In this document: positions 1-6,131 of the stretch, piece by piece
Layout of the letters: every line of letters begins with the position of its first letter
Numbering within the stretch: the first letter of the stretch is position 1
Assembly (NCBI GenBank): GCA_902491415.1
Contig: CABUHP010000030.1
Location: 1 to 12,710 of the forward strand
Length of the DNA: 12,710 bases
Reading direction: 5' to 3'
DNA from: an uncultured Collinsella sp.
Lineage (GTDB): Bacteria > Actinomycetota > Coriobacteriia > Coriobacteriales > Coriobacteriaceae
Translations under genes and position numbers: made by a program
The notes under the pieces: generated by a model
The model's input: the letters and a program-made list of their open reading frames with translations, nothing else
What the model was told of the DNA's origin: nothing
The model's database searches: none

Positions 1-2
1 CG

Positions 3-845
3 GCGGGAAGTCTCGAAGTGATCATGCCGGGGCTGTATGCGCGTCCGGAATATTGGTCCGAACTCAAGTTTCGACAGCGTTATCTGCATCGGGTGCGGGC
101 CCTTGCACAAAAGCATCCCGACTGGACGTTTTGCTCCTATACGGCGGCTGTTATCTATGGCCTTTCGGTTTCGCATGCCAATTTGACGCACATCCATATC
201 GCCGCGGCGCCGGCGCAATCGACGACGCCCGGCTCTCAGGTGATTCGCCATCGTTATGCTCGTCAAACACGGGCAATCCAGATGGATATTGCCGTGACCG
301 ATATCGATCAAACGATTACGGATTGTCTGGTCGATGCATCGTTTGTCGAGGGACTGATCATTGCGGACTCGGCGCTCCATGAGCAGCTGTTGTCGAAGGA
401 ACATCTCGTTGAGGCAATCAACAAGCTTGGCTTAAATCGTCGCGGTGTTGTGACGGCGCGAAGTGTTGTGCGGTGTGCCGATGGTCTGTCGGAAAGCGGT
501 GGCGAGTCCAAGGCACGCGCGCTGATGATCGAGCGCGGCTGGCAGAAGCCGGAGCTGCAAGTTGAGCTGTTCGACCCAGTTGAGCCGGGGCGGCCGTATC
601 GCGTTGACTACTTGTGGCGTGTGGGCGACCAGCTGATTATCGGTGAGTTCGACGGATTCGTTAAAAGTGAGAAGGCGGCGGAGGAGGGCAAGCTCGCAAA
701 GGCGCAATTTGATGAGCGTCAGCGCGAGTCGAGGCTTTCGCTGCTTGATAACTGTAAGATCGTGCGCTTGTGCTGGGATGATCTGAGGGACCCGTCAAAG
801 CTCGATCGTAAACTCAAAGTTGCCGGCGTACCGCGCGTGTGCTGA
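3..845 (+). CDS. AbiEi-like protein with C-terminal PD-(D/E)XK (DUF559/Vsr-like) domain, 5'-partial
   Basis: The frame is open to the window edge. The first possible starts inside it (GTG 18, ATG 24) lack a Shine-Dalgarno site, so the true start is probably upstream. Residues below count from GTG 18 (275 aa). The N-terminal part, with MPGLYARPEYW (3-13) and CSYTAAVIYGLSVS (39-52), resembles type IV AbiEi antitoxin/regulator proteins. The C-terminal part carries ESKAR (163-167), D197 in RVDYLW, EFDG (210-213) and K216. This is the D...ExD...K spacing of Vsr/DUF559-type nuclease folds. AbiEi proteins normally repress and neutralise the nucleotidyltransferase toxin AbiEii. No AbiEii lies downstream, where a convergent gene follows, and upstream is outside the window. 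Function is inferred from motifs only. It could be a solitary regulator or a nuclease-like protein without a toxin partner. Confidence 0.7.
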   Translation, partial: AGSLEVIMPGLYARPEYWSELKFRQRYLHRVRALAQKHPDWTFCSYTAAVIYGLSVSHANLTHIHIAAAPAQSTTPGSQVIRHRYARQTRAIQMDIAVTDIDQTITDCLVDASFVEGLIIADSALHEQLLSKEHLVEAINKLGLNRRGVVTARSVVRCADGLSESGGESKARALMIERGWQKPELQVELFDPVEPGRPYRVDYLWRVGDQLIIGEFDGFVKSEKAAEEGKLAKAQFDERQRESRLSLLDNCKIVRLCWDDLRDPSKLDRKLKVAGVPRVC

Positions 846-870
846 GGCGGTTGCAGGGCGTTGAGCCGCA

Positions 871-940
871 CGAGCGTGGAAATCCGGACATACGAGCGTG
901 GATTTTTGGACGCTTGTTGAACGAGCGTGGATAATCTCCC
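871..940 (+). repeat. Three tandem copies of a 19-bp CGAGCGTGGA... unit
   Basis: Units begin at 871, 893 and 922. The first two match CGAG(C/A)G(T/A)GGA-N5-GGAC; the third keeps the CGAGCGTGGA half but ends in TAATCTCCC. Spacings are 22 and 29 bp, that is gaps of 3 and 10 bp. The same unit with the same two spacings recurs at 5914-6012. The array lies between the convergent AbiEi-like and cyclo-ligase genes. Function is unknown. Confidence 0.75.
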
Positions 941-986
941 GTTTTTGATTCGTAAGGGGGCTCAAAGTGGGAGATTATCCACGCTC
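923..986. repeat. 18-bp perfect inverted repeat between convergent genes
   Basis: GAGCGTGGATAATCTCCC (923-940) is exactly mirrored by GGGAGATTATCCACGCTC (969-986), with a 28-nt loop. It uses the third unit of the neighbouring array as its left arm. It sits between convergent stop codons, so a bidirectional transcription barrier is possible. No T-run follows on either strand, so it is not a textbook intrinsic terminator. Confidence 0.75.
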
Positions 987-1012
987 ATCGTGTGGGTGCG
1001 ATGCAATGGCGG

Positions 1013-1609
1013 TTAGGCGCTGATGATGTTGGGCAGCGGCAGGTCGTGGGCATCGGTGGGGATGTGGTCGACGCGCTGTTCGTCAAAGGCGATGCCGATG
1101 ATTTGGCATGCGGGCGAGAGCATGGGCAGGTAGCGGTCATAGCAGCCGCCGCCGTAGCCCAGGCGCGCGCCGGCGCGGTCGAAGGCTACGAGCGGCACGA
1201 CGATCATGTCGAGAGCGTCGGCAGGCACGATAGGGAAGCGGCTGCTGTCGATGTCCGTGGCCGCGAAGGCCCGCGTGGGGTGGGCGATAAACGGTGCCGC
1301 GGATGCATCGTCGGCGGCAACTGCCCGCATACACATGCGCTGGCCACAAGCTGCGGCGTCTGTTGCCGAGAGCATGCACGGATAGGCCACGCGCCAGCCA
1401 CGTTTGGCGGCAGCTGCGGCAAACGCGGCTGGGTTGACTTCGGAACCCATCGCGGCATAGACGGCAACGGTGTGCGGTGCCGCGGGATCCGAGCGACCCA
1501 GTCGCTCAACCAGCCGCGCACAGATAACGGCAGACTTCGCCGCCCGCACATCCAAATCAAGAGCGTCACGTCGGGCAATCACCGCCCGTCGCAACTCAGC
1601 CTTGTCCAT
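1013..1609 (-). CDS. 5-formyltetrahydrofolate cyclo-ligase
   Basis: The 198-aa product is predicted to be the cytosolic enzyme (MTHFS family; E. coli YgfA, B. subtilis YqgN) that uses ATP to convert 5-formyl-THF to 5,10-methenyl-THF, returning the storage form to the one-carbon pool. The family signature is clear: FDRAGARLGYGGGCYDRYL spans 143-161, with the glycine-rich nucleotide/phosphate loop at 151-155. YAAMGSEVN (51-59) matches the conserved folate-site region, and basic residues K3, R7 and R8 lie at the N-terminus. The length is normal for the family. The ATG at 1609 is chosen over an upstream in-frame start at 1636 because AGGAGG lies a few bases before it. The gene is monocistronic and converges on the AbiEi-like gene. 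A strong inverted repeat at 1626-1664 lies just upstream of the ribosome binding site. Confidence 0.93.
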   Translation of the reverse strand: MDKAELRRAVIARRDALDLDVRAAKSAVICARLVERLGRSDPAAPHTVAVYAAMGSEVNPAAFAAAAAKRGWRVAYPCMLSATDAAACGQRMCMRAVAADDASAAPFIAHPTRAFAATDIDSSRFPIVPADALDMIVVPLVAFDRAGARLGYGGGCYDRYLPMLSPACQIIGIAFDEQRVDHIPTDAHDLPLPNIISA

Positions 1610-1625
1610 CCCAACCTCCTCTAGC

Positions 1626-1664
1626 AAACCTGCCAAAAAGGGACAGGTTTATTTTGGCAGGTTT
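1626..1664. repeat. 13-bp perfect hairpin abutting the cyclo-ligase ribosome binding site
   Basis: AAACCTGCCAAAA (1626-1638) and TTTTGGCAGGTTT (1652-1664) are exact inverted copies with a 13-nt loop. The loop contains GGGACAGG, a motif seen again at 2455-2462. On the minus strand the hairpin ends about 6 nt before the AGGAGG of the cyclo-ligase gene. It could fold in that gene's leader, or it could be a dispersed repeat that landed there. Confidence 0.75.
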
Positions 1665-1755
1665 TATCTGGGCAAACGCGATATGGGCAGTAAAGCCACC
1701 GCAAATAAGCCTGCGAACTGCGCCCTTTGTGGTTGTTTGGGCCTATGCGTTAATG

Positions 1756-2085
1756 CTATAACGCCGCAGCGATTGCTTCAGTCACAAACTTATTGAGTGA
1801 CTCACCCTTCTTTGCCGCTGCCAGCGCTGCTTGCTTGTGGAGCTCAGAGCCCGTTCTTACGTTGAACGAGCCCTTAAAAGCCCGCTCGGGTTCCTTGCCC
1901 TTCTCGGCGCAAAACTCAAGGTAATCGTCGACGGCGTCGTGGAAGCATTGCTCCACTTCTTCAGCCGTGGAGCCTTCAAATACAATTGCGTCCCTAATGC
2001 CGGCGACCATACCTGTCAGCACGTGCTGTTCGGCATCGAACTCGACCGGGGCGAAATAACCCTTGTAAGCCAAAACGTTACTCAT
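1756..2085 (-). CDS. hicB: HicB-family antitoxin
   Basis: The 109-aa product is the predicted antitoxin that binds and blocks HicA and represses the operon. Residues about 5-65 (YKGYFAPVEFDAEQHVLTGMV onward, then EGSTAEEVEQCFHDAVDDYLEFC) match the degenerate RNase H-like HicB fold. Residues about 73-105 (SFNVRTGSELHKQAALAAAKKGESLNKFVTEAI) look like a C-terminal ribbon-helix-helix/Arc-type DNA-binding domain. The ATG at 2085 is preferred over the start at 2100 because GGAGG lies 5 nt upstream of it. The gene overlaps the end of hicA by 8 nt, which suggests translational coupling. The order is the usual toxin then antitoxin. The likely operator is the palindrome at 2356-2376. Confidence 0.93.
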   Translation of the reverse strand: MSNVLAYKGYFAPVEFDAEQHVLTGMVAGIRDAIVFEGSTAEEVEQCFHDAVDDYLEFCAEKGKEPERAFKGSFNVRTGSELHKQAALAAAKKGESLNKFVTEAIAAAL

Positions 2086-2341
2086 GGCTGCCTCCGACAT
2101 CTTGTAGAAATCGAACGATGTTTCGGATGGTTCCCGCCGTCAATTCGTCAGATGGATGGGGTGCGTGCATCACGAACATTCTGCCGTCCGATGGCCTGTA
2201 GAAGCGAATGCGCGATCCGGATGTCCTGCCTTTGTTGTCCATTTCAAAGCCATATGAAGCCATAACTTTAAGAAAGTCAGCAAATCTATACGTTGAAGGA
2301 CGGCCAAGCAGCTGGGCGATGAGTTTGTCGATCCGAGTCAT
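2078..2341 (-). CDS. hicA: HicA-family toxin (mRNA interferase)
   Basis: The 87-aa product is the predicted dsRBD-fold toxin that cleaves mRNA when not bound by HicB. Residues 20-33 (FADFLKVMASYGFE) and GRTSGSRIRFYRP (38-50) match the family core, followed by MHAPHPSDEL (58-67). Many HicA proteins have a catalytic histidine in a GSH motif; here the equivalent site reads GSR (42-44), while two histidines remain at 59 and 62. I recall that the GSR form exists in other HicA subfamilies, so it need not mean inactivation. The start at 2341 has GAGG 4 nt upstream. The gene leads a two-gene operon with hicB. Confidence 0.9.
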   Translation of the reverse strand: MTRIDKLIAQLLGRPSTYRFADFLKVMASYGFEMDNKGRTSGSRIRFYRPSDGRMFVMHAPHPSDELTAGTIRNIVRFLQDVGGSHE

Positions 2342-2355
2342 CCTGCCTCACATCC

Positions 2356-2393
2356 TGCAACTATATTATAGTTGCAATTTAAGTCCGATGCAA
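2356..2393 (-). promoter_or_regulatory. hicAB promoter P1 with palindromic operator
   Basis: On the minus strand, TTGCAT (2388-2393) and a perfect TATAAT (2365-2370) are separated by 17 bp. The -10 lies inside a perfect palindrome at 2356-2376, with 10-bp arms TGCAACTATA and TATAGTTGCA around one central base. The palindrome ends 14 bp before the hicA start. This is the expected position for HicB autorepression. The sequence is certain; the regulator is inferred. Confidence 0.8.
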
Positions 2394-2401
2394 ACACTCA
2401 T

Positions 2402-2436
2402 AATATAGAACATGTGTACGTATAGAACAAGCGTTC
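2402..2436 (-). promoter_or_regulatory. Second hicAB promoter with LexA-like (SOS) box
   Basis: GAACAAGCGTTC (2425-2436) fits GAAC-N4-GTTC, the SOS-box core of Gram-positive and actinobacterial LexA, and its right side extends to GTTCGA. A weaker copy, GAACATGTGTAC, lies at 2408-2419. On the minus strand TTGTTC (2425-2430), 17 bp and TATATT (2402-2407) make a plausible promoter facing hicA, with the box covering its -35. LexA control is an inference. Confidence 0.5.
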
Positions 2437-2453
2437 GAATCACCACTGAGAAA

Positions 2454-2466
2454 GGGGACAGGCACC
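2454..2466. repeat. GGGGACAGGCACC motif (possible REP-like remnant)
   Basis: GGGGACAGGCACC is followed by TTCGTGGTGGTCTGT, giving an imperfect small hairpin around TTCGT. A related GGGACAGG sits in the loop of the 1626-1664 hairpin. I recall very similar motifs as dispersed REP-type repeats linked to RAYT transposases in other bacteria. There is no transposase here. Confidence 0.35.
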
Positions 2467-2497
2467 TTCGTGGTGGTCTGTGCTGTGATGGGCGTCT

Positions 2498-2655
2498 GCG
2501 GCGGTTTGTCTCGATCTGTAACAGTAACTCGGCAAAATTGGACCTAGTTGTTACAGATTGAGACAAAGAGCTGGTGCCGTTCGGGAACGTCTCGATTTGT
2601 AACATCTGGAGCCGATATTGCCGTCTAGATGTTACAGATCGAGACAAACCGCCGC
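2498..2655. repeat. 158-bp nested inverted-repeat element (two hairpins plus matching outer ends)
   Basis: Two hairpins stand in tandem. The first pairs 2505-2523 with 2549-2567 (19 bp, one G-T wobble). The second pairs 2589-2607 with 2627-2645 (19 bp, one G-T wobble, extendable by three pairs). All four arms share GTCTCGAT(C/T)TGTAACA or its complement, with one G-T variant. The outermost arms also match each other exactly over 26 bp (2498-2523 and 2630-2655), so the whole element is bounded by perfect terminal inverted repeats. There is no coding potential beyond spurious short frames. With the features at 2356-2466 and 2689-2727, this accounts for most of the gene-free stretch 2342-2732. 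Confidence 0.8.
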
Positions 2656-2688
2656 GGTGGGCTGCGCCGCCTCGCCCAAGCCGCAGAA

Positions 2689-2727
2689 AAAGGTAGATTT
2701 CCGGGCATGTTCCAAAAATCTACCTTT
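2689..2727 (-). terminator. Hairpin just after the M16C peptidase gene, possible terminator
   Basis: AAAGGTAGATTT (2689-2700) and AAATCTACCTTT (2716-2727) form a perfect 12-bp stem with a 15-nt loop. It starts 5 bp past the stop codon of the minus-strand peptidase gene. On that strand the distal arm runs into TTTTTC, so it may terminate transcription, although the stem is AT-rich. It may also be another dispersed repeat. Confidence 0.5.
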
Positions 2728-2732
2728 GTGCG

Positions 2733-5700
2733 TTAGCCCAGCAGGTCGACTACGTTAAAGCCGGCGTTGCTCTTGGCGATGACGTCTCGGCCGCCAAAGA
2801 CGCAGGTGGGCGACTCGGCTGCGATGCGCGTCACGTCGGTGCCGAGCGAGCGCAGCTCACCGGGCGTGGCGGCGAGCATCTGGGCGCGACGCTCCTCGCG
2901 CGCATGCGGATCGAGCCCGGCCAGGTAGGTCGTGTTGCGGCGCTTGGTGAGCGCGTACGGCTTCACCGGCGCGTCCATGCCGCTCACGCAGCTCACGATA
3001 AAGCCCTCAAAGGCGGCTTCGTCGGGCTCAAAGCTGCCAAGCCATGCACCCGCGCGCTCCACGCGCTCAATCGAAGGATCGATCGCCGGGTCGCGGTAGG
3101 TGTAGAACGCCGCCTGACGCTCACCTGCCGCGCGGAATCCGCAGCCGTACGCCCCGCCCTTCACGCGGATCTCGTTCCACAGGTAGTCGTAGGAGAGCGC
3201 GTTGGCAGCCACGGCCCAAGTGCCTGTCACGTCAATGCCCAGGCGACGCGGGTCGGACGCGCTTGCCGCAAAGCAGATATCGCTGGGGATGACGAAAGCC
3301 TCGTGGCGGTCGCGCGGCGTCGGCACCACGAGAGCGTCGCGGCCGGCATCGGCACCATCGCCCGCGCCCAGCCCCAGGTCGCCCGCGGCATCCCAGTATG
3401 CGTCAAAGTCCTCGTTGCTGCCGGTAAAGCTCGCCATGCAGCCATCGGCCACAAAGATGCGCTCCGCCAGCTCGGCAAGCTTGGTACGCAGCCCGTCCAC
3501 GCGCTCGTCAAAGTGGTCGAGCAGATCGCGCAGGAACAGATAGAAGTCCACGCCCGAAAGCTGCTCGCGCACCACGGCCGAAGGCGAGCTGTAGCTCATC
3601 GCGCGACCGAGCGCCGCCGAGTGACCGTTGTTGATAAAGCCCTGCTCAAGCCCAATGCGAATCTGCGTGAGAACATCGCGCACGCGGTCGGCGTCGGCAT
3701 CGAGCAAAAGCGTGCTCGACCACACCTCGCGCGGCAGGCTTGCCAGCGCATCAATCTTCTCGGACAGGGCGCCGGCGCTCACCAGCAGGTAGGGGCGCAC
3801 GCCGTCCACGTCGGGCTGGGTCATGACCTCGGTCGTAAAGCTCAAAAAGCCCAGCTTGCCGGCGAGCAAGTTGTCGAGCTCCTCGGCCGAGTGCTCGCTC
3901 GTGGGCAGCTGTTTGAGCAGGCGGCAGAGCAGCGTCACATAGGGCAGGTCCTCAAACGCAACGCAGCTCAGATCGAAATACTGCATGGCGTAGGCCAGGC
4001 GGTTGGTGGGGATGCCGTGGCGCAGACAGGGGATAGGCGCAGTCGTGTCCACGACCAGCGGCGGCTCGGGGCGCGCCTCGCCAATGTCGGACACGCGCAG
4101 GCGCGGCAGCGTGGCCTTGGCCTCGGGTGTGTCCTCCGCCTCCTGCGCGGCACGCAGCGCGGCCGTGCGCTCGACCACATCGGCCAGCTCGGCATCGGTC
4201 ATGGCGTCGCGCTTGACTACCAGCTCGGCGGCCTCGGCACCCTCTGCGCCCTCGGCGGCATCCACCGGCACCAGCTCGACCAGCGCCATGTGATCGTTTT
4301 CCAGCACGAGCTCGCGCAACAGGTCCTCAAAGTAAGTGCCGTTCAGCTCGCCGCGCAGCTTCTCGTACACCGGGCCGTACTTGAGCGCCAGCGTCGCGGC
4401 GTCGTCATCGTAGAGCCACGTGCTCAGTGCGTCGCACGCAATGGCCACGCCGTCGGCGATGCCATAGTCGCGCTGGCGCAGGTCGTATTCGTTGCTGCTG
4501 ATGATGGCCTCCAGGCGCTCGCGCGGAACGCCGTGCTCACACAGGTCGCGGCAGGCGTCTTGGAACACGCGACGCAGCTCGCGCGCCACGCCGGGCTGCG
4601 CGTTTTGCAGCATGATGAGCTCGTAGGGCTGCAGGCTCTCGGCCGCGGTGTAGCTCACCACGTTGCCGCCCAGGCCGGCGGCCAGAATGGCCTTCTTAAC
4701 CGGCGCTTCGTTGGAGCCCAGCAGTGCCTCAAACAGGATGTCCGCCGCGATCGTGCGCTTGCGATCGAGCGCACTGCCCAGCACCAGGCCCAGGCCCACC
4801 AGGGCGTTCTCGGGCGTGGTGGCCATCTCGATGCGCTTGTACTCGCAGGTCACGGGTGCCTGCACGCCCAGCGGATTGGGCGCCAGCGTGGACGGGTCCT
4901 CGCCGGCGGCGACGGCAGCGTCCATGCGGCGGCTCGCGGCACTCGGCTGCGACAGATAACGCTCGTCCAAAAAGGCCAGTGCGCGGTCCACATCTAGGTC
5001 GCCGTAGAGCGTTATATAAGAGTTAGAAGGATTGTAGTGGCGCGCGTGCGTGTCCAGGAACTGCTCGTAGGTGAGCGCGGGAATCGCGCGCGGGTCGCCA
5101 CCGCTCTCGTGTGCATAGGCGGTGTCGGGATAGAGCGCGGCGTTGACGGCATCGTCCAGCACACTCATGGGGTCGGACAGCGCACCCTTCATCTCGTTGA
5201 ACACCACGCCGTTATAGCGCAGCGTGCCCTCGCGCAGGCTCGCGGAGCTGCCGCTGCCCTCGCCCTCGGCGTCCTCCGGCAGGTCCAGCTCGTAGTGCCA
5301 GCCCTCCTGCTCAAAAATGGTGGGCTTGGTATAGATGGCCGGGTTGAACACCGCGTCCAGATACACGTCCATCAGGTTGTACAGATCCTGCTCGTTGGTG
5401 GTGGCAACGGGGTAGATGGTTTTGTCGGGGTAGGTCATGGCGTTGAGGAACGTCTGCATGGAGCTCTTGATCAGGTCGACAAACGGCTCCTTGACGGGAA
5501 ACTTGGCCGATCCGCACAGCACCGAGTGCTCAAGAATATGGAACACGCCGGTGGAATCGGCCGGCGGCGTCTTAAAGCCAATGGCAAAGGCCTTGTTTTC
5601 GTCGTCGCACGCCAGGTACAGCAGACGAGCGCCCGAGGCAGTGTGTCGCAGCACGTAAGCGTCCGAGTCGAGCTCGGGCACGGTCTCGCGGCGCTCGACG

Positions 5701-5777
5701 GCAAAGCCGTGGCAGGTAGTGCCGGGCACCAGCAGTGCAGCGGCTGCGGCGCGCGGGTCGGTTGAGGTGGTGGGCAT
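2733..5777 (-). CDS. M16C insulinase-family zinc peptidase (PreP-like)
   Basis: The 1014-aa length fits full-size presequence-protease-type M16C enzymes, which close two halves into a chamber and degrade short unstructured peptides. The inverted zinc motif HILEH is at 80-84 (H80, E83, H84). The likely third ligand is E195 in VVFNEMKGALSDP. NAMTYPDKTIYPVATTNEQDLYNLMDVYLDAVF (112-144) and RVKGGAYGCG (871-880) in the C-terminal half are family hallmarks. No signal peptide is seen, so it is probably cytosolic. The ATG at 5777 is chosen because AAAGGAG lies 7 nt upstream. The frame stays open for 86 more codons, but those run back through the repeat array at 5914-6035. The gene is monocistronic, followed by a hairpin, and divergent from the AlbA_2 gene. 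A possible -10 is at 5830-5835. The physiological substrate is unknown. Confidence 0.93.
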   Translation of the reverse strand: MPTTSTDPRAAAAALLVPGTTCHGFAVERRETVPELDSDAYVLRHTASGARLLYLACDDENKAFAIGFKTPPADSTGVFHILEHSVLCGSAKFPVKEPFVDLIKSSMQTFLNAMTYPDKTIYPVATTNEQDLYNLMDVYLDAVFNPAIYTKPTIFEQEGWHYELDLPEDAEGEGSGSSASLREGTLRYNGVVFNEMKGALSDPMSVLDDAVNAALYPDTAYAHESGGDPRAIPALTYEQFLDTHARHYNPSNSYITLYGDLDVDRALAFLDERYLSQPSAASRRMDAAVAAGEDPSTLAPNPLGVQAPVTCEYKRIEMATTPENALVGLGLVLGSALDRKRTIAADILFEALLGSNEAPVKKAILAAGLGGNVVSYTAAESLQPYELIMLQNAQPGVARELRRVFQDACRDLCEHGVPRERLEAIISSNEYDLRQRDYGIADGVAIACDALSTWLYDDDAATLALKYGPVYEKLRGELNGTYFEDLLRELVLENDHMALVELVPVDAAEGAEGAEAAELVVKRDAMTDAELADVVERTAALRAAQEAEDTPEAKATLPRLRVSDIGEARPEPPLVVDTTAPIPCLRHGIPTNRLAYAMQYFDLSCVAFEDLPYVTLLCRLLKQLPTSEHSAEELDNLLAGKLGFLSFTTEVMTQPDVDGVRPYLLVSAGALSEKIDALASLPREVWSSTLLLDADADRVRDVLTQIRIGLEQGFINNGHSAALGRAMSYSSPSAVVREQLSGVDFYLFLRDLLDHFDERVDGLRTKLAELAERIFVADGCMASFTGSNEDFDAYWDAAGDLGLGAGDGADAGRDALVVPTPRDRHEAFVIPSDICFAASASDPRRLGIDVTGTWAVAANALSYDYLWNEIRVKGGAYGCGFRAAGERQAAFYTYRDPAIDPSIERVERAGAWLGSFEPDEAAFEGFIVSCVSGMDAPVKPYALTKRRNTTYLAGLDPHAREERRAQMLAATPGELRSLGTDVTRIAAESPTCVFGGRDVIAKSNAGFNVVDLLG

Positions 5778-5829
5778 ATGCAGTCTCCTTTGACGCCCCA
5801 GCGGGGGCGAATCGAGTCGAATCCTCGAG

Positions 5830-5845
5830 AGTATACCCATATGGG
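5830..5845 (-). promoter_or_regulatory. Tentative -10 and palindrome upstream of the peptidase gene
   Basis: Minus-strand TATACT (5830-5835) is adjacent to the perfect 10-bp palindrome CCCATATGGG (5836-5845). No convincing -35 is found at 16-18 bp. A short GC hairpin (GCCCC 5795-5799, GGGGC 5804-5808) would lie in the leader just before the AAAGGAG. Weak evidence. Confidence 0.3.
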
Positions 5846-5913
5846 GCCGCGACCCTGCGGCGAACTGGAGACGATGCCAGCGGATTGGGTAAAGGCCCCG
5901 CGTGCCCGCCGCG

Positions 5914-6088
5914 CGAGCGTGGAAATTTGGACACTCGCCAAACGAGAGTGGATATTCGGACAGACGAGCGAGGATTTCCGGACACCTATCGAACGAGAGT
6001 GGATATTTGGACGGAATCTGCCACAAAAGCCCCAAAAACCGTCCAAATATCCACTCTCGATATCCGACCGTCCGAAAATCCTCGCTCG
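5914..6088. repeat. Array of six 19-bp units, four direct and two inverted, forming a long symmetrical palindrome
   Basis: Direct units start at 5914, 5943, 5965 and 5994, matching CGAG(C/A)G(T/A)GGA-N5-GGAC. Spacings are 29, 22 and 29 bp. The fourth unit (5994-6014) is mirrored perfectly over 21 bp at 6039-6059 with a 24-nt loop. The third unit (5965-5983) is mirrored with one mismatch at 6070-6088. The gaps between third and fourth unit and between their mirror copies are both 10 bp, so the structure is symmetrical about the loop. The same units occur at 871-940. This fills the peptidase-proximal part of the gene-free stretch 5778-6398. Confidence 0.8.
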
Positions 6089-6131
6089 TCCATCACTCGT
6101 GTATCTCTCGTCTCTCATTCGTCTCTAATAT

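Noticed and set aside
871..940. CRISPR array
   Set aside because: Units are degenerate 19-mers with 3- or 10-bp gaps, far too short for spacers, and there are no cas genes.
992..1624. 210-codon plus-strand frame opposite the cyclo-ligase gene
   Set aside because: The minus strand carries the full cyclo-ligase signature. The plus frame has no recognisable domain.
2366..2647. 93-codon minus-strand frame upstream of hicA
   Set aside because: It lies almost entirely in the inverted-repeat element and the hicAB promoter region, and the translation is low in structure.
2904..4997. 697-codon open frame on the plus strand inside the peptidase gene
   Set aside because: It is antisense to the M16C gene, which has clear catalytic motifs. 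The translation is His/Arg/Ala/Gln-rich without domains, a typical mirror frame of high-GC coding DNA.
5778..6035. 86-codon N-terminal extension of the peptidase frame
   Set aside because: It translates the 19-bp repeat array, lacks a ribosome binding site, and the ATG at 5777 has AAAGGAG at the right distance.
5914..6088. CRISPR array or phage repeat
   Set aside because: Gaps are 3 or 10 bp and units are inverted about a loop. No spacers and no phage genes are nearby.
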